From positions 1 through 14,521 of the forward strand of contig CAKMNX010000008.1 in assembly GCA_927910745.1 (NCBI GenBank): a stretch of DNA of 14,521 bases. The letters run 5' to 3'. Position numbers and translations under genes: made by a program. Shown here one piece after another: positions 1-7,891 of the stretch. This stretch comes from an uncultured Candidatus Saccharibacteria bacterium. Lineage in GTDB: Bacteria > Patescibacteriota > Saccharimonadia > Saccharimonadales > Saccharimonadaceae. The notes beneath the pieces were generated by a model. It saw only the letters and a program-made list of their open reading frames with translations. It was not told the DNA's origin and did not search any database. Positions within the stretch are counted from its first letter, which is position 1. Each line of letters starts with the position of its first letter.

Positions 1-699
1 GTGCTCACGCCACTGTCGCTCGGTGACTCAGCAACGGTACGGGTGGGTCAGTCGGTTGTGGCAATCGGCAACGCACTGGGCCGCTACCAAAACACCGTCA
101 CCAGCGGTATCATCTCTGGTAAAGGGCGACCTGTGACGGCCGCTACATCGGGCAATAGCACCCAGCGAACGGAAAGCCTAACTGATCTTATCCAAACCGA
201 TGCTGCCGTGAATTCTGGTAATTCTGGTGGACCGTTGCTCAACCGCTCGGGGCAGGTGATTGGCATCAATGTAGCAGTGGCAACAAACGCCCAGGGCATT
301 AGCTTTGCTATTCCTGTCAATGCGATGAAGGGGACGCTCAAGTCGGTCCTGGCGGGTAAGGGAGTGCGCCGGGCCTACCTTGGGGCGCGCTATGTGATGC
401 TCACGCCAGATATTGCTAAGCAGGTTGGTACTTCGGCGAAGGAAGGCGCGTATGTGATGACAGGTGGCGACAAAAGCGCGATTGTAGCAGGTAGCCCAGC
501 CGACAAAGCCGGCCTCCGCGAGAAGGATGTGATTACCAAGATCAATAGCCTCGTTGTAGGCAAGCAAGGCGACGTCTCGAGCCTGATTGGCGAATACCAG
601 CCTGGCGATGTCGTAGCCCTCACCATCCTCCGTGACGGCAAAGAGCGCGTCGTACGCGTGACCCTGAGCGAGTATCAGGGCGGAGAGAGTGGGGAGTAG
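1..699 (+). CDS. HtrA/DegP-family serine protease, C-terminal part (5' end outside the window)
   Basis: This is the end of a trypsin-like HtrA protease, a surface or extracytoplasmic quality-control protease that degrades misfolded proteins. The first visible residues already lie inside the protease domain (VGQSVVAIGNALG), and the catalytic Ser is at visible residue 75 in NSGNSGGP. The His and Asp of the triad and any signal or membrane anchor must lie upstream, so the GTG at position 1 is only an in-frame codon and not a credible start. The substrate-pocket strand GISFAIPV follows, then a single PDZ domain at about residues 120-228 (YLGARY, GSPADKAGL, DVITKI). The gene ends in TAG and converges with the minus-strand gene 31 bases away. 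The family assignment is secure; whether it is HtrA-, DegP- or DegQ-like cannot be told from this half. Confidence 0.93.
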   Translation: MLTPLSLGDSATVRVGQSVVAIGNALGRYQNTVTSGIISGKGRPVTAATSGNSTQRTESLTDLIQTDAAVNSGNSGGPLLNRSGQVIGINVAVATNAQGISFAIPVNAMKGTLKSVLAGKGVRRAYLGARYVMLTPDIAKQVGTSAKEGAYVMTGGDKSAIVAGSPADKAGLREKDVITKINSLVVGKQGDVSSLIGEYQPGDVVALTILRDGKERVVRVTLSEYQGGESGE

Positions 700-721
700 A
701 GCGAAGAGCTGTACTCCCCAC
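689..721. terminator. Hairpin between convergent genes, probable bidirectional terminator
   Basis: GTGGGGAGTA at 689-698 pairs perfectly with TACTCCCCAC at 712-721 (10 bp, 13-base loop). The left arm includes most of the protease stop codon. It sits between two convergent gene ends, where a shared terminator is expected. The T-tract downstream is poor on both strands, so the evidence is the stem and its position only. Confidence 0.5.
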
Positions 722-730
722 TTGTTACCT

Positions 731-1843
731 CTAATCCAACGCTTCGTACTCAAGTCCAAGACGGTAGGGTATCAACCGATCAGTACCAGGATCCAACTGA
801 TCATCAGGTGTGTGGGGGTTAGGGTCTTCTGGGTCTACCCACCCCCAGTAACGCAGTTGGCTTGGCGCTTTGACTGCCCCTATGTCCCGCAGCCGTATAA
901 CGCAAGCATGTGCTATGTCAGCGATCGCTTTGCTGTGGAGCGGCCACTGACAGTCGCGCCTCCAGTTTGGAATTGTTGGATCGTTGCGAGCAAATCCAAG
1001 GCCATTGAGCGTTTGGCGCTGCTCGGTGGTGAATGGTGCCTTGCGTTTCCCAATATTTTCTCCAGTAAGCTCGGCAGTTACAGCATAGTCGAGCGATAGA
1101 TCGTTGTGGACGCAGAATTGGACGAAAGGAAGATGGTCTGGACTCTGCGAATCAGCAATGATTAGGAAAGAACGCCGGGGAAGCCTTGAGATTGTGAGGG
1201 CTAGCTGTTCTTCGAACGCGTCCCATGTTAGATCGTCACCTCGACGCAAGGCATAGTCTTTGCCGTCCTTCCGAAACGCTTTGCTTGGGATAGCAGTCTT
1301 GATGACGCCAAGATCGCGCAGGGGAAATACGCGGCTGAAGATATAGTCTCCTATGAACTCGTTGAGCGTTATCCCGCCCTGCTCAAGTCGCGCGCTTCGT
1401 GGACTCACAATGAGCAGCGGAGGCCAACCATGAGGGTGGACTATTTCGACGAAGCAATTGTGCGGACCTTGCCATAGTGCATATGAACGGTCTCCGGTTT
1501 CCTGGTGGAGCGGTGATTTTGGCCACGTACTTCGTAGCTTTTGAACATATTCTGCAAATAGGTCGATAGCCATTTCTTGGTCTTGGCCAGTTTCAGTGCA
1601 ATGTGCAACAACTGCTAGAGTCGAACTGAGACGATTGACGTCTATCCCGTCGTGACATAGAAACGGATCTATACTGTCCGAAATAACCGTTTCTAGTCTG
1701 AATGGGTAGTTGTCTTGAACTTCCTTGACGGCATGATTGATAGTTTGAGGATCACCCGCGGCATCCCACGGAAGTTTCGCGATGAGATTTATCCAATGTA
1801 GGAGTTCTGGAAAAGTTAGCTTAGTTGGTGTTGAGTTTGTCAT
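731..1843 (-). CDS. Hypothetical protein with a possible TY-Chap-like domain
   Basis: A 370-aa soluble protein without signal peptide or membrane segments. I do not recognise a full-length family. Residues about 222-300 (RRSFLIIAD, then LPFVQFCVHND, AVTAELTGEN, FTTEQRQTLNGLGF, IPNWRRD) have the order I associate with TY-Chap domains, the T3SS/YbjN-like peptide-binding chaperones found in actinobacterial proteins near secretion or toxin systems: a strand pair reading 'fvqf', an 'N' turn, then 'L..LG' and a Trp. Residues 100-220 contain a second alpha/beta region with a WQGPHNCFVEIVHPHGW stretch. The start ATG is preceded on its strand by AAGGA at a 7-base distance, supporting residue 1. It is transcribed away from the polysaccharide operon and converges with the protease gene. 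The coding call is strong; the domain call is tentative and made from memory of the family pattern. Confidence 0.72.
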   Translation of the reverse strand: MTNSTPTKLTFPELLHWINLIAKLPWDAAGDPQTINHAVKEVQDNYPFRLETVISDSIDPFLCHDGIDVNRLSSTLAVVAHCTETGQDQEMAIDLFAEYVQKLRSTWPKSPLHQETGDRSYALWQGPHNCFVEIVHPHGWPPLLIVSPRSARLEQGGITLNEFIGDYIFSRVFPLRDLGVIKTAIPSKAFRKDGKDYALRRGDDLTWDAFEEQLALTISRLPRRSFLIIADSQSPDHLPFVQFCVHNDLSLDYAVTAELTGENIGKRKAPFTTEQRQTLNGLGFARNDPTIPNWRRDCQWPLHSKAIADIAHACVIRLRDIGAVKAPSQLRYWGWVDPEDPNPHTPDDQLDPGTDRLIPYRLGLEYEALD

Positions 1844-1864
1844 TGATGATCCTTACGTTTTGAA

Positions 1865-1873
1865 ATTATATCA
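1865..1873 (-). promoter_or_regulatory. Extended -10 promoter for the minus-strand hypothetical gene
   Basis: Read on the minus strand this is TGATATAAT, a TGn extended -10 with a perfect TATAAT, 22 bases upstream of the start codon. There is no good -35 hexamer, which is acceptable for extended -10 promoters. The -35 position is occupied by the palindrome at 1887-1896. Confidence 0.45.
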
Positions 1874-1880
1874 AGACTAT

Positions 1881-1968
1881 TGTTCTATAGCGCTATTATA
1901 TCATTATAATTGAGTCAAGGTGCTGCTGAATTTTCCACAACAATTTATGGTATAACCTCTGTTCTATA
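1881..1968. repeat. Direct repeat pair TGTTCTATA in the divergent region
   Basis: TGTTCTATA occurs at 1881-1889 and again at 1960-1968, 79 bases apart in the same orientation. The second copy runs into the right arm of an imperfect symmetry ATTTAT...ATAAAT at about 1943-1969. Both copies lie between the divergent promoters. They may be protein-binding sites; chance recurrence in A/T-rich DNA is also possible. Confidence 0.25.
1887..1896. repeat. Palindrome ATAGCGCTAT, possible operator
   Basis: A perfect 10-bp palindrome located where the -35 box of the minus-strand promoter would lie, in the divergent region between the hypothetical gene and the polysaccharide operon. Its placement would allow a dimeric repressor to block that promoter. 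No regulator gene is visible in the window. Confidence 0.3.
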
Positions 1969-2000
1969 AATGTATGATCGCCATATGTTGCAAGATATGC

Positions 2001-2029
2001 TTGGAGCTCGGCAAAATGTATGCTATAGT
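2001..2029 (+). promoter_or_regulatory. Probable promoter of the polysaccharide operon
   Basis: TTGGAG (2001-2006), a 17-base spacer, and TATAGT (2024-2029) preceded by TGC give a -35/-10 pair with an extended -10. Predicted transcription starts near 2036, leaving a leader of about 44 bases before the GTG start of the first operon gene, which has a GGGGG ribosome site at 2071-2075. Confidence 0.5.
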
Positions 2030-2079
2030 CGAACATAGGTGGGACAAACAATATGAGAACATAACACACAGGGGGCATT

Positions 2080-2706
2080 GTGGAAACAATCAACTTTTAC
2101 CAACTAATACGATATTATGCACGAAAGTGGCCGGTGATGATTGTTGCCATTCTCGTTGGTGTTGGGCTGGGTGCGGCCTATGCGCTGTCCATCCAACAGC
2201 CGCAGTATAAAAGCTCGGCGACATTGCTGCTAACAGGGGTAGAGCAAGGTCAAAACACCATTACGCTTACCAACTACACCACGCTCTTTACCTCGCGGCG
2301 GGTGCTTGATCCGGTAATCGACCGTGCCCAGTACAAGGGGAGCTATGAGACACTGCTGGCCAACACAACTGCCAAGCATGTAAAGAACACCGATATTATC
2401 ACTGTCTCGATGAATGCTGGTGAGCCCAAGATGAGCGAAACCTTACTCAAACAGGCAATTACCGAGTTTGAAAAGCAAACAAAAGCATTGTATGGCAAGA
2501 CCAAAATTAGCATCAAAACAGTCGACGCTGTCAATACGCCAAACGTGCCAGCAAGCATAGGGCTGTGGCAGGCAATGGCACTTGGTGGCGGTGGCGCACT
2601 GCTGCTTGCCATCGTAGGATTGTTCTTTGCCTACGACTATGCGCAGTCGCAGCGCGTGGCCGAAGCTGCCGCAGCTACATCCGCGGCAACCAAGGCTAAG
2701 CGCTAG
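2080..2706 (+). CDS. Short Wzz/YveK-type chain-length protein (polysaccharide co-polymerase), no kinase domain
   Basis: A 208-aa two-helix membrane protein of the Wzz/PCP family that sets the length of polymers made by Wzy. The N-terminal INFYQLIRYYARKWP leads into a membrane segment at about residues 19-37. A roughly 125-aa extracellular domain follows with the family pattern YKSSATLLLTG, TLTNYTTLF, VIDRAQY, ITVSMNAGEP. The second membrane helix is at about 165-188, ending in a short Ala/Lys-rich tail. The usual proline-rich motif near the second helix is represented by NTPNVPASIG. No Walker A/B BY-kinase domain is fused, and no separate kinase or phosphatase is seen in the operon, so control by tyrosine phosphorylation is not evident here. 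It starts at GTG 2080, 5 bases after a GGGGG ribosome site. It opens the operon. Confidence 0.85.
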   Translation: METINFYQLIRYYARKWPVMIVAILVGVGLGAAYALSIQQPQYKSSATLLLTGVEQGQNTITLTNYTTLFTSRRVLDPVIDRAQYKGSYETLLANTTAKHVKNTDIITVSMNAGEPKMSETLLKQAITEFEKQTKALYGKTKISIKTVDAVNTPNVPASIGLWQAMALGGGGALLLAIVGLFFAYDYAQSQRVAEAAAATSAATKAKR

Positions 2707-2798
2707 CTGCGCTACCTACACAGAACTTATTTTGCTGAAGTATACAGCCGCATGGGTACGCGGCACGATAACAACACAGGGTAACAAGGGGGTATACC

Positions 2799-3420
2799 AT
2801 GTATCGGGAATACGGAAAACGCATCGAAGATGTGAGCATTGCGCTGGCTGCGCTGGTGATTCTAGGACTACCAATGCTGCTGGTTGCAGCGGCAATCCGC
2901 CTCACATCGAAAGGGCCGGCCTTGTTCCGCCAGAAGCGCTTCGGCAAAGATAAGCAGCTATTTACAGTTTATAAATTCCGCACTATGTCTACGAAAGCAC
3001 CAAAGAATATGCCAACCAATAGTTTTACCAACGCAGATAGCTATATCACACCGCTCGGTGGGGTACTGCGCAAGCTATCCATCGACGAACTACCACAGCT
3101 ACTCAACGTCATCAAAAGGCGAGATGAGCATCGTTGGGCCGCGGCCCGTCATTAAGACAGAGAAAAAGCTTATTAGTCTGCGCCAAAAATACCGTGCTAA
3201 TTCCGTTAAGCCAGGTATCACTGGCTGGGCGCAGGTAAATGGTCGCGATGACCTAGACGACCAGCGCAAAGCTGAGATGGACGGTGAGTATGTGCAGCAG
3301 CTGAGCTTCCTGACCGATGTCAAGATCATGATAAAGACGATTGGAGCGGTATTGATGATGAGTGGCCATACGGAGGGGAATGAGCGGACAGTAACAGGAG
3401 TCGATAATGTCCTCGAATAA
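2799..3420 (+). CDS. Undecaprenyl-phosphate sugar phosphotransferase (EpsL/PglC-like initiating PGT), with frameshift
   Basis: This monotopic phosphoglycosyl transferase moves a sugar-1-phosphate from a UDP-sugar to undecaprenyl phosphate, starting each repeat unit at the inner membrane face. The ATG at 2799 has AAGGGGG about 7 bases upstream. Residues about 10-30 form the re-entrant membrane helix; then come GPALFRQKRFG, YKFRTM and SIDELPQLLNV, with the catalytic Asp-Glu pair. After codon 105 the frame breaks at AAAA (3114-3117): read literally the protein ends at residue 118, but one base later in frame the family sequence resumes (GEMSIVGPRPV, KPGITGWAQVNGRD, EMDGEYV) and continues to TAA at 3420. 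Removing one A gives 206 aa, normal for the short EpsL/PglC class. Its end overlaps the next gene by 14 bases, which suggests the full frame is translated in the living strain. Confidence 0.88.
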
Positions 3421-4528
3421 GAAAAAAGTCCTCTTCACCTCACACACGGCCAACTTCCAGAAGTTCAACCGGCCCTTCATGCGGATGCTGCGCGAACAGG
3501 GTTATGAAGTGCATTATGCCTCAATGGGCGAGGAGCAGATTAAGGATTGCGACAAGCAGTTTGTCGTGCCATTTACGCGTAGCCCCTTTACGCTGAGCAA
3601 TATCCGGGCCTATCGCCAACTCAAGGAGATTATCGACCGCGAGCAGTACGACCTTATCCATACCCACACACCGGTGGGGAGTGTGGTGACGCGTCTTGCG
3701 GCTCGGCAGGCTCGGCAGCGCGGCACACGGGTGATCTACACTGCACATGGCTTTCACTTCTTTACGGGCGCGCCACTGCTTAATTGGCTGGTATACTATC
3801 CCATCGAGCGCCTGATGGCACACTACACCGACGTCCTCATCACGATCAATGCCGAGGACTACGCCCGAGCCAACCGCCACTTCGCCACCAGTGTGGTGTA
3901 TGTGCCGGGGGTGGGGGTGGATCCAAAGCAGTTTGATATTACAATCAATAAGGACTCGCGGCGGGCAATACGTGCGAAGCTAGGCATTAAGCCAAGTGAT
4001 TTCGTCATAATCTATGTCGCTGAGCTGTCAAAAAGAAAGAACCAGTCTTGGCTGCTCAGTGCGCTTAAGACAACCTTACAGCAAGACACATCGATGCATC
4101 TTTTGCTGGCTGGTGCAGATAGTCTGCAGGGGAAGATCCACAAGCAGTCTGCTCGCTATGGTATACAGAGTCAAGTTCATTTTCTAGGGTATAGAAAGGA
4201 TATACCAGAGTTGCTCCAGGCGTCGGATCTATACGTTTCTACGTCAAAGCAAGAGGGGCTTCCTGTTAATATTCTTGAGGCGATGATGGGCCGCATGCCA
4301 ATTGTCGCCTTGGAATGCCGAGGGGTTGCTGAGCTCCTCTCGTTGGTGGGTGCTACGCCAGCGCGTGATATGCAGACATTTCGCGCGACTGTCCAGTACT
4401 ACAAAAAGCACCGCTCCTTGCACCGTGAGAAAGACGCAATCCAATCCGCACTATCGCGATACACAACACCAAATATTATGAAGAATATGCGCCAACTGTA
4501 TGAATACGAGGGAGAGGCTGCTCGATGA
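3407..4528 (+). CDS. GT4-family glycosyltransferase (EpsD-like)
   Basis: A 373-aa GT-B fold retaining glycosyltransferase that adds a nucleotide-activated sugar to the lipid-linked repeat unit on the cytosolic face. The N-terminal domain has VLFTSHTANFQKFNRPF, DLIHTHTPVGSVVTRL and YTAHGFHFFTGAPLLNW, followed by LITINAEDYARA, a set typical of EpsD-like enzymes of capsule and EPS loci. The C-terminal nucleotide-binding domain carries FVIIYVAELSKRKNQ, LLLAGAD, VHFLGYRKDIPELLQASD and the EX7E motif in QEGLPVNILEAM. The start ATG follows AGGAG by about 7 bases and lies inside the end of the PGT gene; the stop overlaps the next gene as ATGA. No breaks. The sugar donor cannot be read from sequence. 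Confidence 0.92.
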   Translation: MSSNKKKVLFTSHTANFQKFNRPFMRMLREQGYEVHYASMGEEQIKDCDKQFVVPFTRSPFTLSNIRAYRQLKEIIDREQYDLIHTHTPVGSVVTRLAARQARQRGTRVIYTAHGFHFFTGAPLLNWLVYYPIERLMAHYTDVLITINAEDYARANRHFATSVVYVPGVGVDPKQFDITINKDSRRAIRAKLGIKPSDFVIIYVAELSKRKNQSWLLSALKTTLQQDTSMHLLLAGADSLQGKIHKQSARYGIQSQVHFLGYRKDIPELLQASDLYVSTSKQEGLPVNILEAMMGRMPIVALECRGVAELLSLVGATPARDMQTFRATVQYYKKHRSLHREKDAIQSALSRYTTPNIMKNMRQLYEYEGEAAR

Positions 4529-5773
4529 ACCAAGAAGGAACTATAGCGATCATAACGACTGGCCTCTTGCCGGTGCCTTCGGTGATGGGGGGGTGCGGTA
4601 GAGAACCTGGTGCAGAACTTTATCGATGAGAACGAGCGGCAAGGCGGCCCTCGCCTCACGGTATATAGCACCGCAACGCCAGATGCTATAGAAAAGGCTC
4701 AGGCGTACACACATACAGACTTTGTCTTTATACACACCCCATGGGTCATCAGAGCAGCGGACTCTATACTCTATAGCATCTTCCGGCGCCTTGTCGATAC
4801 AAATAAGAGTGCGTCTTTGCGGGCGATCCTGCAACGGCTGTATTTTTTGAGGAAGGTGTCAAAGCATATTGCTCGCAAAAACCATCGCAAAATACTGTTT
4901 GAGAATGCGATCATCCAGACGCACATCCTACGGTGGCACAAAAATCAGGAACGATACAAAGGCAGAGTCTATGTGCATATCCATAATGAAATAACTAACT
5001 TTTATAAGACATACAAGTATCTAGTAGGTGCAAAAATTATCGTCGTGAGCAAGTTCATCAAAGATAGCTTGATCGCTAAATCGGCGCAAGGTAATGAAGA
5101 CAGCGGCCCACTACAAAACGTATCTGTGCTCAAGAATGCAGTTGACAATACCCGGTTTACTGCAATGACGAGAAAGCGCGCGTCGAAGCTATTGCATCAA
5201 CAATATACCATCGATGATTCAAAAAAGATCGTATTATTCAGTGGTAGGCTGACGCCGGAGAAGGGGATTGATGTGTTGCTACGAGCGCTTGATCGGGTGA
5301 AAGAACAAAATTACCAGTTGCTTGTGGTTGGCAGCTCGTTCTTTGGGACTGATATCAAAAACCCATTTTTGAAGGAGCTTCGCGACCTCACCGAAGCGCA
5401 TCGGGAGCACGTGACATTTACCGGGTATATCGACTATGACAACATGCCGCTACTCTACCGCGGGTGTGACTTTGCAGTGTTGCCCTCGGTCTGTAATGAT
5501 GCTGCGCCGCTAACGGTCATAGAATCTATTACAGCAGGCCTGCCGATGATCACGACAAACAGAGGTGGCATACCAGAATATGCATCAGACAAAGCAGCTA
5601 TTCTCCTTGATACAGATGAGACCCTTGAGCAGTCTATAGCAAAAAATATAGAAAAACTTCTCAGAGAGGATGACACATTGCAAGCCATGAGCAAAGCAGG
5701 CCAAAAAGCCGCCAAAGATATGACATTATATAATTATTATAGAGGGCTCCTCGAGAAGCTGGGAGAAGAATAA
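4525..5773 (+). CDS. GT4-family glycosyltransferase, with frameshift near its start
   Basis: The true start is ATG 4525, overlapping the previous stop as ATGA. The first 20 residues (MNQEGTIAIITTGLLPVPSV) are a normal GT4 beginning, but the frame breaks at the G run 4587-4593 and literal translation stops after 34 codons at 4627-4629. Deleting one G gives VMGGAVENLVQNFIDENERQ, the expected donor/acceptor loop, and the frame then stays open to TAA at 5773 (about 415 aa). The C-terminal domain shows VLFSGRLTPEKGIDVLLRAL, LLVVGSSFFG, VTFTGYIDYDNMPLLYRGCDF and DAAPLTVIESITAGLPMITT; the first acid of the EX7E motif is Asp here. A GTG inside the shifted frame at 4610 could be miscalled as the start but would remove the N-terminal Gly-rich loop. 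Role: extension of the repeat unit. Confidence 0.88.
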
Positions 5774-5780
5774 AAAACTT

Positions 5781-6902
5781 ATGAGCACACTACAAAAGCT
5801 AAATTTGAAAAAGATACTCGCGACCACGCTCGTGTTTGTGATGATCACGTACTATTACCTCTACGTGGTATCACCACAGTTGACGGCGTGGCTGCCTCTA
5901 GTGCTGATAATTGGCATTGTTCTATCGGGGATTATTCTGGTAGATTTTGCCATAACAAACAAGCTTACTAGGTGGCATTGCAAATATCTTCTCTTTTATA
6001 TTGCGGTGCTTGGGATCTCAGTTATTTTCCAGTGGCCAAATGTTGCATGGCTCGCACTAACTTCGAGTACGCTTTTGATCCTCAAACGGGATGAGTTTAT
6101 CAAGATATTTTTCTATACCTCGGTAGGGTTTTATCTCCTCGTGGTTGCTTTGGCGCTCATAGGTGTGCTGCCGATGGTATATGTTGGGTTTGATGGTAAT
6201 GAATCGCAGCGGTATGGATTTGCAAAATACTCGCTTGGGTTTGATGGGCCAAACCAAGCGTCGTTGTCGTTCTTCCCAATACTGCTTAGCGGTATGTATC
6301 TCTATGGTACTCGCCGGGTGTTTACGGGTATTGCGTTGATTGCTTGTATTGCTGTTGGTATTCTGACTGGTAGTCGCACGGGGTTTTTGCTGAGTCTTGC
6401 CTTCATTCCAGCATATAGGCTGCTACTCCACAAGCATGGTGAGCGCAAGAAAAGTACCATAGCACCGTATTTGTTTGTGATCGGCCTTCTTGTGTCGTGC
6501 ATTGGTGCGGCAGTGTTTGTTGATAATGATCTAGCAAATAGGGTTATGTCTGGTAGGCCTAAGTTGATTGACCAATATCTGCAGTCAGAGTACACTCCAT
6601 CGGTATTTGGATCAGATGAGGTGTACAATAAAGCCCAGTACGGGACACCTCCGGTCGATAACTTCCCGGTATATATATATGCTCGCTATGGCGTCATTGG
6701 CTTTATTATATTTGCCTTCGTCTTTTGGCGGGGGATGTGGCGAGAACGCTCGACGAAGATGTATATTCTATTCTTGTTCATCATCCTGTATGGGTTTGCA
6801 GAAGCCTTCTTCGACATTGCAGCAAAGAACTTCATCTTGCCGATTCTCATGGTCTCACTGTTTCAGAAAGGAGCTTTGTATGAGCAGCAAAACGCTCGTT
6901 AG
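5781..6902 (+). CDS. O-antigen/EPS polymerase (Wzy-like)
   Basis: A 373-aa polytopic membrane protein with about 10 hydrophobic segments spread over its length. It has the hallmarks of the O-antigen polymerase group: the stretch RYGFAKYSLGFDGPNQASL in a large periplasmic loop, GILTGSRTGFLL in the next membrane pair, and RVMSGRPKLIDQYL in a second large loop. Wzy joins flipped repeat units on the outer face of the membrane, moving the growing chain onto the next unit. It starts 7 bases after the preceding stop; a GGGAGAAG ribosome site lies about 13 bases before the ATG, inside the end of the upstream gene. Its last 23 bases overlap the following gene. Wzy proteins diverge strongly, so the call rests on topology, these short motifs and the operon. 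Confidence 0.85.
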   Translation: MSTLQKLNLKKILATTLVFVMITYYYLYVVSPQLTAWLPLVLIIGIVLSGIILVDFAITNKLTRWHCKYLLFYIAVLGISVIFQWPNVAWLALTSSTLLILKRDEFIKIFFYTSVGFYLLVVALALIGVLPMVYVGFDGNESQRYGFAKYSLGFDGPNQASLSFFPILLSGMYLYGTRRVFTGIALIACIAVGILTGSRTGFLLSLAFIPAYRLLLHKHGERKKSTIAPYLFVIGLLVSCIGAAVFVDNDLANRVMSGRPKLIDQYLQSEYTPSVFGSDEVYNKAQYGTPPVDNFPVYIYARYGVIGFIIFAFVFWRGMWRERSTKMYILFLFIILYGFAEAFFDIAAKNFILPILMVSLFQKGALYEQQNAR

Positions 6903-7874
6903 CATTGTCGTACCTGTCTACAACATGGAGCACTACCTCAGCCAATGCATTGAGAGTATTATTGCCCAAACGCATCGGGCGCTCGAGATTATCATCGTCA
7001 ATGATGGCTCATCAGATAGATCGCTTGAGATTGCTCATGATCTTGCCCGGAAAGACCAGAGGATTATCGTTGTTGATAAGCCAAATGGTGGCGTAAGCTC
7101 GGCCCGCAACGAAGGTATTGAGCGAATGCAAGGAAGTTACGTTACCTTCGTTGATGCAGATGATTCAATCCACCCAACCTATATTGAGAATCTCCTGGCT
7201 GATGCACGGGCAACTGATGCCGACATAGTGAGTACACCAAAGCACCTGCTTGGCGATGCAGAGCGGCAGGATTTCTTGGATGCGACTATCCCAGTTGCTG
7301 CGTCGGCGTCGGTCTTTACGCGCACCGAGGCATTAACCGCGCTGTATAATGGACGGCTCGAGAAGGGTAATAATGGCTGCCAATTGTACAAAACAGAGAT
7401 TATTACGAGCAATAATATCCGGTTTGATTCGCAGATGGCGATAGGGGAGGACTTCGACTTCTTGGCCCGCGCGATTATATCGGCGCGCTGTATTGCGGTT
7501 GACAATCGCAGACTCTATTATTATCGAGCTAACCCGACAAGCGCCGTTCATCAGGAATTTAACATTCGGCACTACCAAGCGATTGAGAATATGCAAAAGA
7601 CAGGCAGAGCACTCCACAATCCACCAAAGAAACTCGTCCAGGCGATGGATAACAACCTATTTGTCGCCTCGGCATCATACGGTGCATTGATGTATGCAAG
7701 CCGCAAAAATTCCCAAGAGAATTTGACGAAATCAAACGTACCGTCCGGAGGCTCAAGTGGGGCACACTATTGAGCCGAGACGTCAAGCACAGTGGTCGAA
7801 TACGGGCGGCACTGATTATTTGTCTTGGTACCAACCTTGGATTCATTGCAATTAGAAAATTGATAAAAATCTAA
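6880..7874 (+). CDS. GT2-family glycosyltransferase, with frameshift near its 3' end
   Basis: A GT-A fold inverting glycosyltransferase. ATG 6880 has a strong AGAAAGGAG site 6 bases upstream, within the end of the polymerase gene. The N-terminal catalytic domain has VSIVVPVYNMEHYLSQCIES, IIIVNDGSSDRS, NGGVSSARNEGI and the metal-binding DXD motif in TFVDADDS; GEDFDFLARA follows at the acceptor side. In the literal frame the protein ends TKSNVPSGGSSGAHY at 7773, which does not look like the family. Restoring one A in the A5 run at 7705-7709 gives KKFPREFDEIKRTVRRLKWG, then a hydrophobic tail ending FIAIRKLIKI with TAA at 7872-7874, a normal C-terminal helix for these enzymes and an end only 17 bases before the next gene. 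Restored length is about 331 aa. Confidence 0.88.
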
Positions 7875-7891
7875 AAGACGAGGATATTCTT

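Noticed and set aside
178..759. 193-codon minus-strand frame over the protease gene
   Set aside because: It is antisense to a clearly conserved protease domain and has no recognisable protein features; a shadow frame.
689..1099. 136-codon plus-strand frame between the protease and the hypothetical gene
   Set aside because: Lies mostly antisense to the 731-1843 gene, which has a better start, promoter and composition.
3114..3121. Programmed +1 frameshift at AAA-AGG-C in the sugar transferase
   Set aside because: AGG-C recalls the yeast Ty1 +1 site, but the codon before it differs, no stimulatory element is evident, and two other genes nearby have homopolymer breaks; an indel is simpler.
6568..6879. 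N-terminal extension of the GT2 gene back to 6568
   Set aside because: That region codes for the Wzy-like protein in another frame; ATG 6880 has a strong AAAGGAG site and begins the GT2 domain exactly.
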